Of a stretch of 55,273 nucleotides of DNA, positions 51,801 to 55,273 are shown piece by piece. The stretch is taken from the NCBI GenBank assembly GCA_029339195.1, contig JAPTJF010000422.1:1-55273 (forward strand). The letters are read 5' to 3'. The notes below the pieces were generated by a model that saw nothing but the letters and a program-made list of their open reading frames with translations, was not told the origin of the DNA and made no database searches. The position numbers and the translations under genes were made by a program. The stretch comes from Micractinium sp. NFX-FRZ (lineage: Eukaryota > Chlorophyta > Trebouxiophyceae > Chlorellales > Chlorellaceae). How positions within the stretch are numbered: the first letter of the stretch is position 1; each line of letters begins with the position of its first letter.

Positions 51801-53481
51801 TCTGCCTGCTGCTGTTCCGAAGCAGCCCTTGACCAGGCAAGGACATCCTCGTGACATGCCACCCCTGCTGGAGTGATCACGAGAAACAAAACGTGAGGTC
51901 AATTTCCAGGGGTCGGTTACAGCTGCCCCCCTGCCCCCGCAGGTGGACCCTGTTCCCCAACCTTGTCACTGTCCAACCCGACCGGTTCGGGCACGAAGAG
52001 CCCAACTCTCGCGAGCGGTACGTCAACCAAAGCATGGCCAGCAGGAACGCCTACACATCCTTTGCCGACTCCTTTGGCAGCCCCATGCCCCTGTCGGAGC
52101 AGAGGAAATTCAAGTACACCTTTTCGACAGACGGCTTTTCAACCAGCGCGCGGCTGCCCAAAGTGCTGGCGACCGGCCAGGTGCGGCCTCGCACATGCTC
52201 ACACATGCCCTGCTCACACAACTGCTCACACAGCTGCTCACCCAGCCGATCCCATGCTCCCATGCTCACACACTACCTGCTCACCCAACTGGCCATGTGT
52301 GTGCAGGTGGTGATCAAGGAGGATAGCATACTGCAAGGCACGCTGGGCTGTCCAAAGCAATGGGTTTGGGGTTGTTCTTGTCGGATCCGCTGGTGGGGGC
52401 GAAGCGCCTGCTTGGGTGGGGAAGATGGGCCAGCGCCTCTGCCAGGCTCCTGTGTTCATGAGGCTCGCTGCAGCCTCTCTCCTGTCGTGCCTGGGCAGCC
52501 CTGCTGTGCCTGAGGTGCATGGGCGTGTGGGCGTGTGCGAGGTGCAGGGCTTGCGGGGCGCACACACATTGCGTGCGCCAAGCAGTCTCGCATGCCGTGC
52601 GCAGCCCTGCCCCCGTTGCCTGCTGCCCCACATGCCTCCCCCCTGCCTGCCTGGGCCACCCCCCGCGCCTGCCTGCCCTGCTTCCCCACTCCCCCTGCTC
52701 GCACCTGCAGAGTGGTTCTACCCCGCTCTGCAGCCGTGGGTGCACTACGTGCCCAGCGGGTACAACGGCTGGGAGGAGATTGACCAAATAGTGCAGTTCC
52801 TGAGGCAGAACGATGAGCTGGCGTGGGCGATAGCGGCCAACGGGCAGAGGTTTGCGGCCACCCACCTGGTCAAGGAGGGGCGGCACTGCTACATCAAGGT
52901 GGGCATGACGTAATGGGATACTGTACCGCTGCCAGCAGTACCAAGTAGTGACCCTGTGGTCTGTGGCCTGTGCATGCAGGGCCGATGTGCGGTGCAGGTG
53001 TGTGCGCACAAGGGCATGCCTCGTCAGGCGGCTGGTTGCTCGCCCCCGCTTGATCTTGCCTCCCATTGGAAACATGTACAGTAGTAAGGTACAGTACAGT
53101 AATGCGCAACATCTCTCTGTTGCCTAACACGCCCTCTCCAGGAGCTGCCCAAATTCGCAGCCACGCTCTCTCACACCCCTCTCTGTCCCGCTCACGCCTC
53201 GCCCCCCGGCAACCCTCCCCGCACCCACCCACCCACCCACCCGCCCGGCCACTCAAACTGAGCTCCCAGAATCTGACGGAGGGGGCATGTGAATACATGA
53301 CACACGTGTCACCCGCCCCGTGCTTGCCTCTCTCCTGCAGGTGCTTTTTGAGGAGCTGGCCAAGCTGCAGCGGCACCCGACACCCAAGCCCGAAGACTTC
53401 CCGACAATCATAAGCTATGAAGAAGACCTGGCCAGATTTGTGAAGGACGGCCACCTGAACACAACCGCGCAGGAGTTGTGA
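48866..53481 (+). CDS. GT90 (CAP10/Rumi-like) glycosyltransferase, type II membrane
   Basis: CAP10-domain proteins transfer glucose or xylose to proteins or glycans in the ER/Golgi. Ten exons: 48866-48964, 49355-49806, 50205-50310, 50792-50841, 51232-51403, 51605-51687, 51943-52180, 52307-52337, 52711-52898 and 53341-53481, sum 519 residues with every phase matching. The N-terminal ALSRLLLLATGLLLGVV is a signal anchor. After a Gly/Ala/Gln linker come CDKHAVLYPAILDFLRPWFG, RFRMLMFNNTMYST, RFGLPNIEFGSGFGDCPP, the KFKYTFSTDGFSTSARLP core, then VVIKEDSILQEWFYPALQPW, VHYVPSGYNGWEEIDQIV and FLRQNDELAWAIAANGQRFA, the family's typical C-terminal order. Intron 8 starts with GC (CAAG then GCACGC); the next in-frame GT would create a stop. 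An in-frame Met at 48815 is an alternative start. Confidence 0.9.
49838..49933 (+). repeat. 48-bp (16-codon) tandem duplication in GT90 intron 2
   Basis: Two copies of a 48-bp unit, 49838-49885 and 49886-49933, four or so differences. Read in the exon 2 frame they encode EEWGAGRIWKCGLSDE then EEWGAGRTWKCDLSKE. Confidence 0.88.
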
Positions 53482-54717
53482 CACACCCTTGCATGACTTC
53501 AAGCTGAGGCTATTGCCTTGCTACCCGTCTTACTTTCCGTTTAACTGTTTAAATTTATTGGCTCACTGAGTTTAGAGGCGCATGCCTCTGACAGCTGGGC
53601 GGCAACAGGGAGTCTCGGCGGCAGATGTCGGCGGGCATGTCCCAATGCAGCTGCCTGGACTACTGTCGCTGCAGATCCATTCTGTCAGCTTAGGAGGCCA
53701 TGGTATTTCTGGCGCGCTGCAGCAGCTGGCCCGACCAGGGCAGCCCTTGTGGGCCCCTGGGCAGTGCTGGAGCACTGCACTGCAACGGGCTGCTCAGTTG
53801 GGCTGCACACAAATGTGGACCAGCCCTGTCCGGCGCCGGTGCGCACGATCGATTTGCCCAAACCCTTGTAACACGTATGCACATCAAAGGAATGCGCAGC
53901 GGCGGGTAGAGAAGCCGCGTGCGCTGCGCCGGAGATGGGGGACACGCTCAAGTTGCTGCACATGGCTCCGACTCACCTTTAATGGTACTTGCATCAGTGC
54001 CCAGTGCACCACGATACACGCGCTGGCCGGCCGACACGTGCTGTGGCGGCCAGTGGGGTCCCGCCCCGCTGCCGCCCTGCTGCGTGGGGAGCTGCCAGGG
54101 TGTGCTGCAGCTGGCTGCTTATGCCCTCTTCCTGGACTGTGCACGCCTTTTTGTTCATGGTAACACATAACATGTATATTGACATCTGTGGTGGTACACA
54201 GGGAGAGACAGCGTTAAATCCATGCTCTGGCAAATGGCTGCCGCCAGCGCGCACAGGCAGCACGCGGCCGTCAATTGGCAGCGTCAAGACCGGGTGAATT
54301 AATTCAAGGCTCAATGTGAGTATTGTGTGCGGCAGTATCACGTGCCATTGTTTTGAGGACTTAGAATACCTGGGCCTACCTGCCCGCCCACGTGGTCCGT
54401 GCCCCGCTCCGCCATGCGCTCCGCCATCTTGCGCTCAACCGACCCGCCCGCCGGCCGCCATCTCTGCGCCACTGCTCGACACAATGCACATGTTCAGCCG
54501 ATACCTCGCTCGTGCATTAAAGGATGTTTATGTCTAATTTTCGCTCAATCTGGATTTGGCGAGGAGAATGCCGCGGCCTGCAAGGCACGCTGCGTGAAGC
54601 GTGCGCAGCAAGCTGCCCTGCAAGTTCTTGCACCCCTAACACGCACGGCGGTTCTCCGTCGCCGATACGCGTCTTTCTTCTCGTTTCACAACAATCAAGT
54701 CTGGGTTCTTCACGCAA
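53482..54717. other. Intergenic region after GT90
   Basis: No exon recognised. TGTAA at 53867-53871 is a candidate GT90 poly(A) signal. The base composition drops near 53530-53570 and 54140-54350. Confidence 0.5.
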
Positions 54718-55273
54718 TGAAGCTCCTTCTGCCCATTCTGCTGCTGGCAGGCTCCGCCCTGGGCCAGGCGAGTATCCCCCCCTTGCGGATCTGCTTCCGC
54801 TGGCCATGGCCATGCATGAACATGTGGTAACACGTGAATGCAGTTACGGACGTTTCAGCCGCCTCCCTCTGTGCAGACGACTGTCGGAAGCACGAGTGCC
54901 TCCGGTGGCCCGCTCATAAATAGCTTTGGTGGGTTCCCGGGCCCCGAATAGAGCTATGGTCTGCAGTTTCGTCTGCATAGAGCTGGGGGGAAGCAGGGTT
55001 GGCGCACGACCGAGCCGGCTGGCATTGTGCACGTGCACCGCCCCTGCCGCTCGCCACTCCAGCACACCCGCATCTGGATACACGCTCGCATCCACTCCTC
55101 CTAGGCGCGGCCCCCCGCCTCAAAATACAAAGCCCGGCACCCTTCACTCCGCAGGAGCGTGCTCCGCTGAGGTGGGCACGCAGTACTCCGACGCTGACAC
55201 TAGTGGATCTGACCCAAAAACCCGACATTGTTCCCGACGTTTCCTGCAGGCGCAGAATCCATTTCCCCACCTT
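54718..55273 (+). CDS. 5' end of a secreted protein gene, cut by the window edge
   Basis: ATG at 54718 opens MKLLLPILLLAGSALGQ, a textbook signal peptide ending at 54768. The donor is GC (CAG then GCGAGT). Exon 2 (54877 to about 54928, TTVGSTSASGGPLINSFG) follows a TGTGCAG acceptor and has a GTGGGT donor in phase 1. A third exon may start after ACTCCGCAG near 55155. The protein family cannot be judged. The first-exon design (short signal-peptide exon ending in CAG) is like that of the mannanase gene. Confidence 0.5.

Noticed and set aside
54877..54951. Complete mini-protein ending at the TAG near 54951
   Set aside because: A good GTGGGT donor precedes the stop, and a signal peptide followed by only about 20 residues is unlikely; an intron is more probable.

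Overview
The window is nuclear DNA of a GC-rich green alga. Genes carry many short GT-AG introns whose acceptors are mostly CTGCAG. Candidate poly(A) signals have the chlorophyte form TGTAA. Long CAG/CTG tracts lie in coding DNA. Protein matches are of plant/algal type (cytosolic NADP-isocitrate dehydrogenase, GH5 mannanase, plastid HAD protein), together with a roadblock dynein light chain, which fits a lineage that kept dynein. This suits a Trebouxiophyte of the Chlorella type; the genus is an inference and no marker gene is present.

Layout: an unknown membrane protein (minus, 40-2283) and an unknown poly-Ser protein (plus, from 2463) form a head-to-head pair. They are followed by a secreted GH5_7 endo-beta-mannanase (plus, 4137-8759), a secreted cysteine-rich modular protein (minus, 9413-11228), NADP-isocitrate dehydrogenase (minus, 11876-17413), a small plastid-type protein (plus, 19018-20371), a KH-domain RNA-binding protein (minus, 22035-25377), a multi-pass membrane protein (plus, 26985-29482) and the tRNA-His guanylyltransferase THG1 (plus, 30069-32586). 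Then come four minus-strand genes: roadblock/LC7 dynein light chain (33040-33502), a SAAL1-like armadillo protein (33806-36294), a polyglutamine U-box protein (37122-40726) and the ATX1-type copper chaperone (43017-43511). Next are two plus-strand genes, a plastid HAD-like protein (43994-47473) and a GT90/CAP10 glycosyltransferase (48866-53481), and the 5' end of another secreted protein (from 54718).

The genes are unrelated housekeeping and wall or secretory functions; there is no operon-like logic. Exon models were built by hand from splice sites, protein-family continuity and reading phase. For most genes the exon lengths sum to an exact number of codons.

The most unusual signal lies in gene structure, not gene content. 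Many exon edges, with their splice sites, have degenerate partial copies ('echo exons') in the neighbouring intron: about eight in the isocitrate dehydrogenase gene, three in the HAD gene, one each in the mannanase and a membrane-protein gene. This is what local tandem duplication of exon-intron borders would leave, a mechanism proposed for intron gain. In addition, about 6 of roughly 84 modelled introns use GC-AG ends.
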